Assembly (NCBI GenBank): GCA_023954815.1
Contig: JAGSHB010000010.1
Location: 1-64,000 of the forward strand
Direction: 5' to 3'
Length of the DNA: 64,000 bases
Origin: Myxococcales bacterium
GTDB lineage: Bacteria > Myxococcota_A > UBA9042
Shown here in pieces: positions 1 through 8,822 of the stretch (within the stretch, counting starts at the first letter, position 1; each line of letters opens with the position of its first letter). The position numbers and the translations under genes are program-made. The notes below the pieces were generated by a model. The model had not been told where the DNA came from, searched no databases, and saw only the letters and a list, made by a program, of their open reading frames with translations.

Positions 1-140
1 CAGCCCTGAGCGAACCCAAACCGGCCGCGCAGGTAGCTGAGTAGGGCAGCCTCGAGATCGGCGACAAGAAGGTCTGGAAGCTGCCGCCGCGGTTCCTCGT
101 ACAGTCGCCTCCGAGCCGCATCGTCGCCGCGCCGCAGCAC

Positions 141-1586
141 GTGCTGGTGGACAATGCGCGTGTGCTCGAACAGAAGCTTGAGGACTTCAAAATCAAGGGT
201 GAAGTGACCGATATTCGGCCCGGTCCGGTGGTCACGACCTACGAGTACAAGCCAGCTCCCGGTATGAAAATTAGCCGGATTGTCGGCCTCAAAGACGATC
301 TCACAATGAGCTTGTCCGCGCTGCGGGTGCGTGTTGTGGCCCCCATCCCCGGCCGTGATGTGGTCGGCATCGAGGTGCCGAATAAGCAGCGTCAGTTCGT
401 CTATTTTCGCGAAGTGCTCGACTCGGAAGTGTTCAACGAGAAAAAGAGCAATCTGACGCTGATCTTGGGCAAAGACATCGAAGGCCAGCCGGTGGTCACC
501 GATCTAGCCAAGGCGCCGCACATGCTGGTGGCCGGCGCGACGGGTACCGGTAAGTCGGTCGGCATCAACAGCTTCATCTGCTCGATGCTGTACAAGGCCT
601 CACCTGAAGATCTGAAGTTCATCATGGTCGACCCCAAGGTGCTCGAATTGTGCATCTACGAGGGCATTCCTCACCTGCTGCTGCCGCCGATTGACGAGCC
701 CCACAAGGCTGAGTTGGCGCTCAAGTGGGCGGTGCGGGAGATGGAGCGTCGGTATCGGGTGCTGGCTGGTGCGAAGGTTCGTAACATCGCTGGCTACCGA
801 GCAAAACTCCCCGAACTGCGGGAAAATGCGCGTAAAAAGAAAGTGAAGGTTGTCGACGGCAAGAAGGTGCTGGTCGACGCCAACAGCCCGGGCGCGGAGA
901 TGCTCAATCCGCCGGCTGTTCCAGAAGAGATGCCCTACATCGTAGTGGTGATCGATGAGTTCGCCGATCTGATCATGGCCAGTGGCAAGGAAGTCGAGCG
1001 GGCTGTAGCTCGTTTGGCGCAAAAAGCCCGTGCTTGCGGCATCCACGTCATCCTGGCGACGCAACGGCCGTCGACTGACGTCCTGACCGGCATGATCAAA
1101 GCGAACTTCCCCACACGCCTCAGCTTCCAGGTGGCCTCGTCCATCGATTCGAAGGTGGTGCTCAATGCGGTGGGCGCAGAGAGCCTGTTGGGGATGGGCG
1201 ATCTGTTGTACGTACCGCCCGGTACCAGTCATCTCAAGCGCTGCCACGGAACCTGGATTACGGACGATGAGGTCGCCGCCATCGCGGATCATTGGAAGGA
1301 GCAGGGCTCGCCCAACTACGATCTGTCGATCCTCGAAGATCCGGATGTCGAAAAGCCGACGATCGAAAAAGACGTGAAACTCGACACGCTGTTTGAAGAC
1401 GCCGTACAGGTGGCCATCGAAGCGCAGCAAGCGTCCGTCAGCTTCCTGCAGCGTCGCCTCGGCATCGGCTATGGTCGCGCCGCGCGAATCATCGACCACA
1501 TGGAAGCCAAGGGCATCGTGGGGCCGCAACGTGGCCCGAATAAACCGCGCGAGATCTTGATGACCGGCGGCGAAGCTGGGGTCTAG
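141..1586 (+). CDS. ftsK: FtsK/SpoIIIE-type DNA translocase, motor and gamma domains (5' end cut off or broken)
   Basis: Hexameric ATP-driven DNA pump that moves chromosome ends across the closing septum and activates dif recombination. The visible part holds the alpha domain (KGEVTDIRPGPVVT block), the RecA-like beta domain with Walker A GATGTGKS (Lys138 counted from GTG141) and Walker B VVVIDEFADL (Asp272), and a C-terminal winged-helix gamma domain (QRRLGIGYGRAARIIDHME). The family also has an N-terminal membrane part, which would lie before the window. Oddity: the frame has a TAG at 42-44, and between it and GTG141 there is no ATG, GTG or TTG, although conserved FtsK sequence (WKLPPRFLVQSPP) is encoded there. 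GTG141 has no ribosome binding site, so the true start is unclear: nonsense mutation, sequence error or a split gene. Function is certain; intactness is not. Confidence 0.9.
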   Translation: MLVDNARVLEQKLEDFKIKGEVTDIRPGPVVTTYEYKPAPGMKISRIVGLKDDLTMSLSALRVRVVAPIPGRDVVGIEVPNKQRQFVYFREVLDSEVFNEKKSNLTLILGKDIEGQPVVTDLAKAPHMLVAGATGTGKSVGINSFICSMLYKASPEDLKFIMVDPKVLELCIYEGIPHLLLPPIDEPHKAELALKWAVREMERRYRVLAGAKVRNIAGYRAKLPELRENARKKKVKVVDGKKVLVDANSPGAEMLNPPAVPEEMPYIVVVIDEFADLIMASGKEVERAVARLAQKARACGIHVILATQRPSTDVLTGMIKANFPTRLSFQVASSIDSKVVLNAVGAESLLGMGDLLYVPPGTSHLKRCHGTWITDDEVAAIADHWKEQGSPNYDLSILEDPDVEKPTIEKDVKLDTLFEDAVQVAIEAQQASVSFLQRRLGIGYGRAARIIDHMEAKGIVGPQRGPNKPREILMTGGEAGV

Positions 1587-1778
1587 CAGTACGCGTGTCA
1601 CCGGCACACGCTGCGGGCCGAAATCGATTGTTTGGGCCCCCTGCACGCAACCAGTACAGGTATTTCAGGGGCGAATAGGCCCCGATCCACCACCCCGCGC
1701 TGCGACCAGCACTTGCTGTCACAAGGGGTTGTCAGTCATGATCAGTGGCGCTCGCACCCGGTGCAGCAGGAGGTTGCC

Positions 1779-2633
1779 ATGCCCGGCCCACAGCCCGCCA
1801 TGCTCAAGAATCTGGTGAAGATCGCTTTCAAGGCACATGCCATCGTGCTGCCGACGAAATGGAAACAGCCCGTGGGTAACCCCGAGGGCCGGCAGTACAT
1901 TGACGCGTTCAAACTCACCGAGCTCGTGCGCCCATTTTCTGCATCCAAGCTGTTTCTGCCAGCGACCCCCAACAAGTATCACGTGGACACCCAGAAGAAG
2001 CTGCACAAGCAATTCGACAAGTACATCGACGGCATCTGCGACGCGATCTGCGGTGCGTGGGACAAGTGGCGCCTCCAAGCGAAGTTCAGCAACTTGATCA
2101 TCAATGGCCCTGTCGCAGTTGGCTCTCCCGGGTGCCTCAAGGGGCCAAAGCTCAAGAGCCTGATCATGATGCAGGCACCAAAGAGCTCGCCCGCCGAGAA
2201 GAAGTACAGCGATTCTGTCGCCAAGCACCTCAGCAAGGCGTGGGGGGATTGGCAGGGCAAGGTGATGGTGCCCGGTCTGCCCTGGTACCCCGCATTTACA
2301 GCGTTTCCGCTCGCCATGGCGCCGCCGATGCCGAACATTCCCATGCCGCTCATTGTCTGCCCGTCAGCGATGGCGGCCGAAATGTTGGTGCCGTCGAAGC
2401 TGAAGGACGGGATGGTCAAAGCCCACAACGACAAGAAGGCGCTGCACCACAAGGAATTGTTTGACAGCATCGGCAAGGGCGTCTCCGTCGTCTTTCTGAT
2501 TTGGCTGGTCTCGCAGCAGATCATGAATGTGCTGGGTAAGGGGCCCGTGCCCACGTATGCGCCCCCCTACGTTCCCGTCGGACCGGTGGTCGGTGGCCAG
2601 AACATCGCAGTTCCGGGTCATTTGAGCGCGTAG
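1779..2633 (+). CDS. Unrecognised 284-residue protein with a C-terminal hydrophobic segment
   Basis: The start at 1779 is supported by a perfect AGGAGG at 1768-1773, five bases upstream; the open frame extends back to 1632 but that part is not needed. There is no signal peptide. The N-terminal half is basic and rich in Lys and Trp (KWKQPVGNPEG, CGAWDKWRLQAKF). The middle contains IINGPVAVGSPGCLKGPKL and a Pro/Met-rich stretch (MAPPMPNIPMPLIV). Near the C-terminus is one hydrophobic segment (GVSVVFLIWLVSQQIMNVLG), followed by a Pro/Val/Gly tail. Two Trp-containing helices followed by a Gly/Pro-rich middle loosely recall accessory proteins found beside contractile injection systems, but no sheath, tube or baseplate gene is nearby, so I assign no function. 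It stands alone between ftsK and a lipoprotein gene. Confidence 0.8.
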   Translation: MPGPQPAMLKNLVKIAFKAHAIVLPTKWKQPVGNPEGRQYIDAFKLTELVRPFSASKLFLPATPNKYHVDTQKKLHKQFDKYIDGICDAICGAWDKWRLQAKFSNLIINGPVAVGSPGCLKGPKLKSLIMMQAPKSSPAEKKYSDSVAKHLSKAWGDWQGKVMVPGLPWYPAFTAFPLAMAPPMPNIPMPLIVCPSAMAAEMLVPSKLKDGMVKAHNDKKALHHKELFDSIGKGVSVVFLIWLVSQQIMNVLGKGPVPTYAPPYVPVGPVVGGQNIAVPGHLSA

Positions 2634-2812
2634 ACGACCGGCAGGCATCTCCGGCGCGATCGTGGTGCGCCTCCCCAACTTCTTTATCGAACTTGTTGCG
2701 ATGTGGTCGCCGCTGACGTGGCTCGCTGTGATGTTCGCAGGACACTGAATCTGCTACATAGGGCTCGCGCGAGCGCGTCAATGCGATGTGCGTGAGATGT
2801 CGGAGGTTGGCG

Positions 2813-3976
2813 ATGGGCAAAGTTGAACTGTTCGCAGCGATGGTTGTGCTGCCAATGCTAGCGATGGGCTGTGGCGGCGACGATCCCAAGCCCAGTCCAG
2901 TAACGAGCCTGTGCACCGGTACCGAACAAAAATGTGACGGCAACGCCCTGCTGACATGCGCCGACGAAGGCAAAGCCTGGACGGTCGGCTGGTGTGGCGA
3001 GAGCAAGACGTGCACGTCATCGGCCGGCAACCCCGGATGCGCGGGTGTCAAATGCGAACGCGCGAGCCGTAGCTGCAGCGGCCAGAAAGTAGTGCAGTGC
3101 CCGGACGATGGACTCGAGGAAGCAGCGCCCGTTGAGACGTGCACTTCGAAACAGCACTGCATGGCCGGCCAGTGCGTCACAACCGCCTGCACGGCCGGAA
3201 CCAAACTTTGTGGTTGGAAGACCGTACTCAGCTGCGATGGTGGGTCCTGGAACAGCGTCAAATGCAAGTCGTCTGAGCGCTGCGACCCCGAAACGACGGC
3301 CTGCGTGGCCCGGACCTGCAAGCCGACCGAAGCTCAATGTGCCGGTGAAAAGACCCGCGCAGTCTGCAACAACGATGGCTCGGCCTGGGTAGAGACCGCA
3401 TGCAAAGCAGCACACGTCTGCACCGATGGCGTTTGCCACCCCAAGCTCGCGGGTGCCAAGACGCCAGTCGACGGCGGCACCATCACGGACGCCTCAGGAG
3501 CGAGCGACGCTGGATTCATCGATGCGGGAAAGAAGGACATTCAGCTTGAGGCTTTCGACAAGCTCACCGTCACCCGTAGCGATACGCCGACGCCGGGCCC
3601 CAACGCGACCGTGATCGATTTCGAGTTCGTCGCGGCGGGCTTTTCCAGCGTCACCAAGATGGTGCAGATCACCGGCGACAAAGGACTGAACAAGCTGGAA
3701 ATACAGATTGCACCGACCGAAGAGTTCACCACGGGAAGCTTCACCGCGCTGGAGGCCCAGGCTGAAGACAGCGCTATTTTGATGAACGACGGCGGCAACG
3801 ACCAAGACAAGGTGCAGTGGCAGTTCCAAGCTGTCGACTACACGTTGCAACTCACCGCGTTTGATGACGTCGGCGGGCGCATCAAGGGTTCATTTTCGGC
3901 CAAGATGGGAGATGCCCTGAACAAGGGTAAATTCATCTACTTGCAAGGCACTTTTGATATCAAGCGCACCAACTGA
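2813..3976 (+). CDS. Cys-rich secreted lipoprotein
   Basis: Begins MGKVELFAAMVVLPMLAMGC: a type II signal peptide with lipobox LAMGC, so the mature protein is lipid-anchored. The start at 2813 has GGAGG six bases upstream, which decides it over the longer frame from 2786. Residues about 30-215 contain at least four loose Cys-rich units of about 45 residues (C-x-G-x-LLTC...W..GxC types) that probably form disulphide knots. A short Asp/Gly/Ala linker (DGGTITDASGASDAG) leads to a C-terminal domain of about 130 residues with beta-rich composition and no cysteines. The protein is 387 residues long. It ends six bases before the RNase gene and may be cotranscribed with it. Ligand unknown; the Cys-unit plus beta-domain plan recalls other surface lipoproteins in this window. 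Confidence 0.8.
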   Translation: MGKVELFAAMVVLPMLAMGCGGDDPKPSPVTSLCTGTEQKCDGNALLTCADEGKAWTVGWCGESKTCTSSAGNPGCAGVKCERASRSCSGQKVVQCPDDGLEEAAPVETCTSKQHCMAGQCVTTACTAGTKLCGWKTVLSCDGGSWNSVKCKSSERCDPETTACVARTCKPTEAQCAGEKTRAVCNNDGSAWVETACKAAHVCTDGVCHPKLAGAKTPVDGGTITDASGASDAGFIDAGKKDIQLEAFDKLTVTRSDTPTPGPNATVIDFEFVAAGFSSVTKMVQITGDKGLNKLEIQIAPTEEFTTGSFTALEAQAEDSAILMNDGGNDQDKVQWQFQAVDYTLQLTAFDDVGGRIKGSFSAKMGDALNKGKFIYLQGTFDIKRTN

Positions 3977-3982
3977 GTCACC

Positions 3983-5485
3983 GTGACGACCAATCTCTAC
4001 ATCCATCGCAATCAGCTGGAAACCCGCGTCGCGCTTCAACGCGACGGTCGCTTGACCGACCTTGAGGTGGAGCATACCGGCGGGCGCAGTCTCTCCGGGA
4101 ACATCTATCGCGGACGGGTCAAGCGCATCGAACGCAACATGAACGCGGCCTTCGTCGACCTCGGCCTCGAGCGGATGGGGCTGTTGCATGCGGCGGACGT
4201 GTGGACGGCAGGCTTGCTGCCGCCGCGAGCTGCCGGGGCTGCGGGCGATGTGGAAGGTGCGCCACGGGGCAGGCCCAAGACCAAGCCGATCGGCCGTCTG
4301 CTCGAAACTGGTCAAGAGATCATGGTCCAAGTCACGCGTGAGCCGGCGGCGCGGAAGGGCCCGCGAGTGACCATGTTCGTGAGCCTTCCGGGTCGCAATG
4401 TCGTGCTGCTGCCGCAAGAACCACATGTCGGTGTCTCGCGCATGATCGACGACCCTGCCGAGCGACAGCGGCTATTTGAGTTGGTTCATCGCTTGCTTCC
4501 GACCCATGCTGGCGCGATTGTACGGACGGTCGGAGAAGGGTCGACAGAAGCCGAAATTGGCAATGATATCGCTTTTCTTCGTGCCCAATGGCAGGATATC
4601 ATCGAGCGCTATGCCCACGCGAGCGCGCCGAGCTTCCTCCATGTCGACCTCGACCTGACGTTGCGCGCACTCCGTGACCTGGTGGATCCAGAGATGGAGA
4701 TGGTTTGGATCGATGACGATGCCGACCGCGAGCGCGTGGAGACGTTCTTGACGCGCTTTCACCCGGAGGCCAGACCTCAAGTTCGTTTGCACGATGGGCC
4801 ACAGCCCCTGTTTCAGGCCTTTGGGTTGGACGGCGCTGTTCGGGCCGCCCTCACGCCGACCGTTGCCCTACCAGGTGGCGGCGACATCGTGATTGAACGC
4901 ACCGAGGCGATGACGGTCATCGATGTCAATTCGGGTAGCCGCGAGGAGGGCGATACGCTCGCTGGTGCCCAGCTGCGACTGAACCTCTTCGCCGCGAGAG
5001 AAATCGCCGCCCAACTTCGGCTGCGCAATATTGGTGGCCTCGTGGCCATCGACTTCGTGAAGATGCGGCGCCCGGAAGACCGCCGCATGTTGGAGGCCGT
5101 CCTAGAAGCCGAGCTTGGCGTCGATCAGGCCAGGGTTCGCATCACGCGGATGAACCAACTTGGCATCATCATGCTCACACGAAAGCGGGTACGACAGAGT
5201 ATCTATGCTCGGCTCTCGGAGCCCTGCGCAATATGCGATGGTCGCGGATATGTGAGGTCCGCCAGCGACTTGGCCGTGGAGGCCCTTGAGCGTCTCCGCC
5301 AAGCCCTCGGCAGCAAGACGAAAGGGACCTACCACTTGCGTGCGCCCGCGCGCGCCTGCGCCATCTTGCAGGGTCAGCTAGCTGGCGTTCTCCGCGACAT
5401 GAGCAGCCAGGCCGGCGTCCACGTGACGATAGAGTCAGATCCACGCCCAGACGCTGATATCGGCGTGAAGGTGTCGGCAAATTAG
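3983..5485 (+). CDS. rng: Ribonuclease E/G family endoribonuclease
   Basis: Single-strand-specific, 5'-monophosphate-stimulated endoribonuclease of RNA decay and rRNA maturation. At 500 residues it is close to RNase G (about 490) and lacks the long C-terminal scaffold of E. coli RNase E. Visible parts: N-terminal S1 domain (LSGNIYRGRVKRIERNMNAAFVDLG), the 5'-sensor/RNase H-like region, the DNase I-like catalytic segment (AMTVIDVNSGS and GGLVAIDFVKM, whose Asp residues bind the catalytic magnesium), and the zinc-link remnant CAICDGRGYV. The start is GTG at 3983 with only a weak GAG upstream; the gap to the preceding stop is six bases, so reinitiation is plausible. There is an insertion of about 20 residues (PPRAAGAAGDVEGAPRG) inside the S1 domain. 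Confidence 0.93.
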   Translation: MTTNLYIHRNQLETRVALQRDGRLTDLEVEHTGGRSLSGNIYRGRVKRIERNMNAAFVDLGLERMGLLHAADVWTAGLLPPRAAGAAGDVEGAPRGRPKTKPIGRLLETGQEIMVQVTREPAARKGPRVTMFVSLPGRNVVLLPQEPHVGVSRMIDDPAERQRLFELVHRLLPTHAGAIVRTVGEGSTEAEIGNDIAFLRAQWQDIIERYAHASAPSFLHVDLDLTLRALRDLVDPEMEMVWIDDDADRERVETFLTRFHPEARPQVRLHDGPQPLFQAFGLDGAVRAALTPTVALPGGGDIVIERTEAMTVIDVNSGSREEGDTLAGAQLRLNLFAAREIAAQLRLRNIGGLVAIDFVKMRRPEDRRMLEAVLEAELGVDQARVRITRMNQLGIIMLTRKRVRQSIYARLSEPCAICDGRGYVRSASDLAVEALERLRQALGSKTKGTYHLRAPARACAILQGQLAGVLRDMSSQAGVHVTIESDPRPDADIGVKVSAN

Positions 5486-5504
5486 GCCGATTTCTGGAAT
5501 TTGG

Positions 5505-5533
5505 CTGCAAATTTTATAGCGGTGACCCACACA
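5505..5533 (+). terminator. Possible weak terminator after the RNase gene
   Basis: AATTTG-GCTG-CAAATT forms a six-base-pair, AT-only stem with a four-base loop, followed directly by TTATA. It lies about 20 bases after the RNase stop codon. The stem is short and weak, so this is only a candidate. Confidence 0.25.
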
Positions 5534-5577
5534 GCCGCCTCGCATGCCCAGGTGCCGATGGGTACCCCTCGATTGCG

Positions 5578-6504
5578 CTAGGTGAGTGCACACCGAACGA
5601 GTCCGCCACCAGGAAAAGCGGTCCACGCGGCAGCTTCGAACCCAGCGCGTTGTGCGGCGGCGACCAATGACTCTCCGTCGGCCGCAAGACAACAAGCAGA
5701 CTGCATCACACCGGCTTGCGGAAGCCAGGACTGGCCAGGCCCCAACGCCACCTCGGCGCGCAACTCCGCGGCCCTTTCGGCCATGCGCAAGGCAAAATTA
5801 GCCGAAGCAGCCGGATCGATTCGACTCAGCACGCCAAGGGCGGTCCGTAGCAGCGATGCAGGAAGGAAAGACGGGCCTGCCAAACTCTGAAGCCCATCGA
5901 TGTGCGCCGCGTCCCCGACAAGCGCAACCAAGACGGGAGCCGACGGTGCGAGCGGATCACGCAGCGCGATCAACGCCAAATCAGCCGGTTGGGCGCGTTC
6001 TGCGGGCGCCCCATATAGGCTGGCGGCCAGCGTGGCATCCCAAATGCACGGCTCACTGTTAGCGGCTGGCCAGGAGCGGGCATCCATCGCGCCGGTCGGT
6101 GCAGGTGCGCCCAATATTGCGAAACGTCCCCGCGTTGAGGCCGTCACCACGCTCGGGTCGAGCGCGCCCGAATTGAGGCGTCCCATGTCGATGTAGCTGG
6201 CACCAGTCGCCAAAATGGCCGCTGGCCAAGCCATCGATCCTGGGCGCGCTAGCCGCACACGATCACTCGGGATCAGTGCCCCGTGAGCCGCGAGGGACAG
6301 CGCCTGTGAGGCATGGGCACACGGAAGGATGGAGCGCGCACTGACGCCGACCAAGGTCGCCCAACGCTCCCGTACGCGCACGGAGAGTAATCCGTGCACC
6401 GACGCCGAGGCACTGATCGGGCCGTCAGTTCGCTGCAATTGCAGCAAGTGACGTCGCTGAGGCCGCCGCTCCAAGTCTAGCCAGGGGCTATTGTTCATCA
6501 TCAT
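5578..6504 (-). CDS. Unrecognised Ala-rich protein, last gene of the pdxA operon
   Basis: 308 residues, with no signal peptide and no clear membrane segment; composition is Ala 20 percent or more with many Arg and Ser. The start ATG overlaps the stop of the preceding gene (ATGA), so it is translationally coupled to the ExbD-like lipoprotein and, through it, to pdxA. No diagnostic motif is visible. The C-terminal part (helical stretch, then FEAAAWTAFPGGGLVRCAL) has the rhythm of the last domain of GHMP-type kinases, but the family's Pro-x3-Gly-x-Gly-Ser-Ser phosphate loop is absent, so I do not assign it. Tight coupling suggests a shared task with its neighbours, possibly scaffold-like or regulatory. 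Confidence 0.7.
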   Translation of the reverse strand: MMMNNSPWLDLERRPQRRHLLQLQRTDGPISASASVHGLLSVRVRERWATLVGVSARSILPCAHASQALSLAAHGALIPSDRVRLARPGSMAWPAAILATGASYIDMGRLNSGALDPSVVTASTRGRFAILGAPAPTGAMDARSWPAANSEPCIWDATLAASLYGAPAERAQPADLALIALRDPLAPSAPVLVALVGDAAHIDGLQSLAGPSFLPASLLRTALGVLSRIDPAASANFALRMAERAAELRAEVALGPGQSWLPQAGVMQSACCLAADGESLVAAAQRAGFEAAAWTAFPGGGLVRCALT

Positions 6505-7763
6505 TTCGCCTCAGGCTGAACTCCGCGAGGAAGGCGGCCAAGTTGCCTCGGCGGCAGGCCAGGCTGCAGGTCCACTTGGTGTCCGCGCATCACCCGCTGC
6601 GGCAACCCACCCATGGCACCCGTATGACGGCTAGGTCTCCCCATGGTCGGGGCGACGGGTGCAGCTATGACAGGAGGCGCAGGCGGATCCACATCCCCTG
6701 CCGCTCCACCGTGCACCAAATCCACAAGTTGCCAGCCCTTGATTCGCGCCCGTGGGTGACGGCAATCAGACTGGCTGCAAGGCGCGATGAGTGCGTCGAT
6801 GGCTTGGATCAGCGTCCCCACCCGAAGCTCACCGTCGACGGCGACGACTGCCACCGGCGGAGGGCGAGGTAATCCAGCGAGTTTGGCGGCCCAAGCGCTA
6901 ACGTGAGTCCAATCATCCACAGCGACCGCTCTGCGCAGATAGCCACCACCCTTGCGATGGACCACGACCGTGACTGTTTGGGGAGCAAGTTCCAAAGTCA
7001 GACCCTGTGCATCACTGGGCGGCTGTTCGCCTTCGCCGTGCCCTCTGGCCAGCTTTGGATCGTGCGGCGCATCGTTGGGCCAGACCGCGACTACCCCCTT
7101 GGCCCCGCGAGCTCCCAGCACTGGGAACGCGCCAATCGTCCGAGCTGTGGCCATGATCTGGCGCAGGGTGGTCAGGCTGATATCCCGATCGGCGAGCACC
7201 AATACCTCTTTGCCAGCCAAGCGCCGCATCGCCTTGGCGAGAGCTGGAACCAAACGAGGCCCCTCCGCTGTGGCCGCCCCCAGCGCTTTGGGCATCACGC
7301 GGACCCGCTCGCCCGAACGGCGTTTCGCTCCGCACGCAGCTGTGCCCAGGCGACATTCCATAGCCAAGAGCCGTCGCTGGTAGAGCCATAGCCCCGAACG
7401 GCCCACGCGCAGGGTCGCCGTCGCCTTATCTCCCCTGCGAAGCGCAACAAGCCGCCGACTGGGTGACTGGCTGCGGCCCAAGACAATCCCTTCGCGCCCA
7501 AGTCGTTGCTGAAGGCGCGACTGGCCTGACTTCTCTGCGGTCGAAGGTGGCGCGACGGTTGGTGCCGTCTCGCTGGGCGGTGCGACCACTGGGGCGGCGA
7601 CCGGCACCGCTACCGACTCGGATGCGACCGTGCTCGGTCGATCAGCGGTCGATTGTGCAGGAGGCTGTCTGCGCGCCTTGCTGCAAGACGCGGTCAGCCA
7701 CGCCGCGGTTACCAGCGCCGTGGTCATTGACGCGACAAACATCGGGCTCAACCGGCGACTCAT
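6501..7763 (-). CDS. Lipoprotein with two ExbD/TolR-like periplasmic segments
   Basis: Starts MSRRLSPMFVASMTTALVTAAWLTASC, a lipoprotein-type signal with Cys27 as probable lipid anchor, then a Pro/Ala/Val-rich linker to about residue 80. Two later segments, EVLVLADRDISLTTLRQIMATARTIG and PPVAVVAVDGELRVGTLIQAIDALI, show the strand-Asp-x4-helix pattern of the periplasmic domain of ExbD/TolR (in which a small strand and 'vxlxaDxxvpyxxvvxvxdxaxxaG' recur). That assignment rests on pattern, not on a search. ATG at 7763 overlaps the pdxA stop (ATGA), which excludes the longer frame from 7979. The tail is Pro/Arg/Gln-rich. No TonB, ExbB or motor partner is adjacent, so it is more likely a structural or binding lipoprotein than a proton-motor subunit. 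Confidence 0.7.
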   Translation of the reverse strand: MSRRLSPMFVASMTTALVTAAWLTASCSKARRQPPAQSTADRPSTVASESVAVPVAAPVVAPPSETAPTVAPPSTAEKSGQSRLQQRLGREGIVLGRSQSPSRRLVALRRGDKATATLRVGRSGLWLYQRRLLAMECRLGTAACGAKRRSGERVRVMPKALGAATAEGPRLVPALAKAMRRLAGKEVLVLADRDISLTTLRQIMATARTIGAFPVLGARGAKGVVAVWPNDAPHDPKLARGHGEGEQPPSDAQGLTLELAPQTVTVVVHRKGGGYLRRAVAVDDWTHVSAWAAKLAGLPRPPPVAVVAVDGELRVGTLIQAIDALIAPCSQSDCRHPRARIKGWQLVDLVHGGAAGDVDPPAPPVIAAPVAPTMGRPSRHTGAMGGLPQRVMRGHQVDLQPGLPPRQLGRLPRGVQPEAK

Positions 7764-8737
7764 GAGCGCCGCCGAGCGATCTGCGCCGCCAAAACCATGG
7801 CCGCTGTCGCACTCTGCGCGTCCGCGATGCCTCGACCTGCGATGTCCCAGGCGGTCCCGTGATCGGGAGACAGACGCGGCACCTGCAACCCACACGTTTG
7901 ATTCCACCCGTCGAAGAAGTGGACCGTCTTCAAGGGAGCCAGCGCCTGGTCGTGATACATGCAGATGATCAAGTCCCAACGACCCTGTAGTGCCTGAAAA
8001 AACAGCCCGTCAGCTGGCAATGGGCCATGAATATCGAGCCCTTCCTGCTCACGCAATCGACGCACGGCGGGAGCGATCAGCCGCTGTTCTTCATCTCCCA
8101 AACGGCCTGCCTCACCCGCGTGAGGATTCAATCCACACACCGCAACTTTGGGCGCTGCGATACCCAGCCAACCTTGTAGATCACCGACCGCGGCGATCGT
8201 AGTCGACACGATCGCGTCTGTTGTCAGCAATTCGGACACCCGCGATAGCGGTATGTGGGTGGTGACCGGTACGACGCGCAACTTTGGGCCAGCCAACATC
8301 ATCGCAAATCGGTCGGCCTGCAATCGCGCTGCGATGTACTCCGTCTGGCCGGGCGGCTGAGGGGTCAGTCCGTCGAAAATTCCCTTTGCGACGGGCCCGG
8401 TTACCATCGCGTGCAACTGTCCCTGCTCGGCTGCATCAACCATGGCCTCTAGTGCTAAGAACGCACAACGATTGGCATATTCGCTGGGAACCCCTGCGTG
8501 TAGCGCAGCCGTGGGACCCGGCACTGCAATGGCTCGAATATGCACTTGCGTAGCCCATCGGCCGCCGTGGGACTCCACCATCGGTTGGGGCAGGAATACC
8601 TCGACGCGAAGCGCGTCCCCCTCGGCAGCAACCACAGCTTCGACGGCCGCGCGCATCACCTCAGGCCCCACGCCTGTTGGGTCACCAAGCGTGATACCGA
8701 TGGTTGGCACGGCCAATATTGAACGATGAAGATTCAC
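7760..8737 (-). CDS. pdxA: 4-hydroxythreonine-4-phosphate dehydrogenase
   Basis: Oxidises 4-phosphohydroxy-L-threonine with NAD to 3-amino-2-oxopropyl phosphate, the partner of deoxyxylulose phosphate in the PdxJ reaction of vitamin B6 synthesis. Family hallmarks: N-terminal ITLGDPTGVGPEV, the substrate and metal region with VTTHIPLSRV, CGLNPHAGEAG, and the C-terminal MYHDQALAPLKTVHFFDG with its metal-binding His. Start GTG at 8737 is preceded by GGAGG four bases upstream and gives 325 residues, the usual length; the longer frame from 8824 adds an Arg-rich leader with no family counterpart. First gene of a three-gene overlapping operon. pdxJ lies 32 kb away on the same strand. Confidence 0.95.
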   Translation of the reverse strand: MNLHRSILAVPTIGITLGDPTGVGPEVMRAAVEAVVAAEGDALRVEVFLPQPMVESHGGRWATQVHIRAIAVPGPTAALHAGVPSEYANRCAFLALEAMVDAAEQGQLHAMVTGPVAKGIFDGLTPQPPGQTEYIAARLQADRFAMMLAGPKLRVVPVTTHIPLSRVSELLTTDAIVSTTIAAVGDLQGWLGIAAPKVAVCGLNPHAGEAGRLGDEEQRLIAPAVRRLREQEGLDIHGPLPADGLFFQALQGRWDLIICMYHDQALAPLKTVHFFDGWNQTCGLQVPRLSPDHGTAWDIAGRGIADAQSATAAMVLAAQIARRRS

Positions 8738-8822
8738 AGCACCTCCGGCTTCCTTGCCCCTCGGGCGCGGGATGCTAGCATAGGCGCGCATCGCGGGCCG
8801 TCGCCTGTGGGGAGGAGTCGTC

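Noticed and set aside
600-1646. 348-residue open frame opposite ftsK
   Set aside because: Overlaps the conserved FtsK motor and gamma domain in antisense.
5578-6504. Assignment as a GHMP-type kinase
   Set aside because: Only the C-terminal rhythm fits; the phosphate-binding Gly-Ser-Ser loop is missing.
6501-6504. Overlap considered as a frameshift joining the two genes
   Set aside because: A clean ATGA stop-start overlap as at the preceding junction; no shared domain crosses it.
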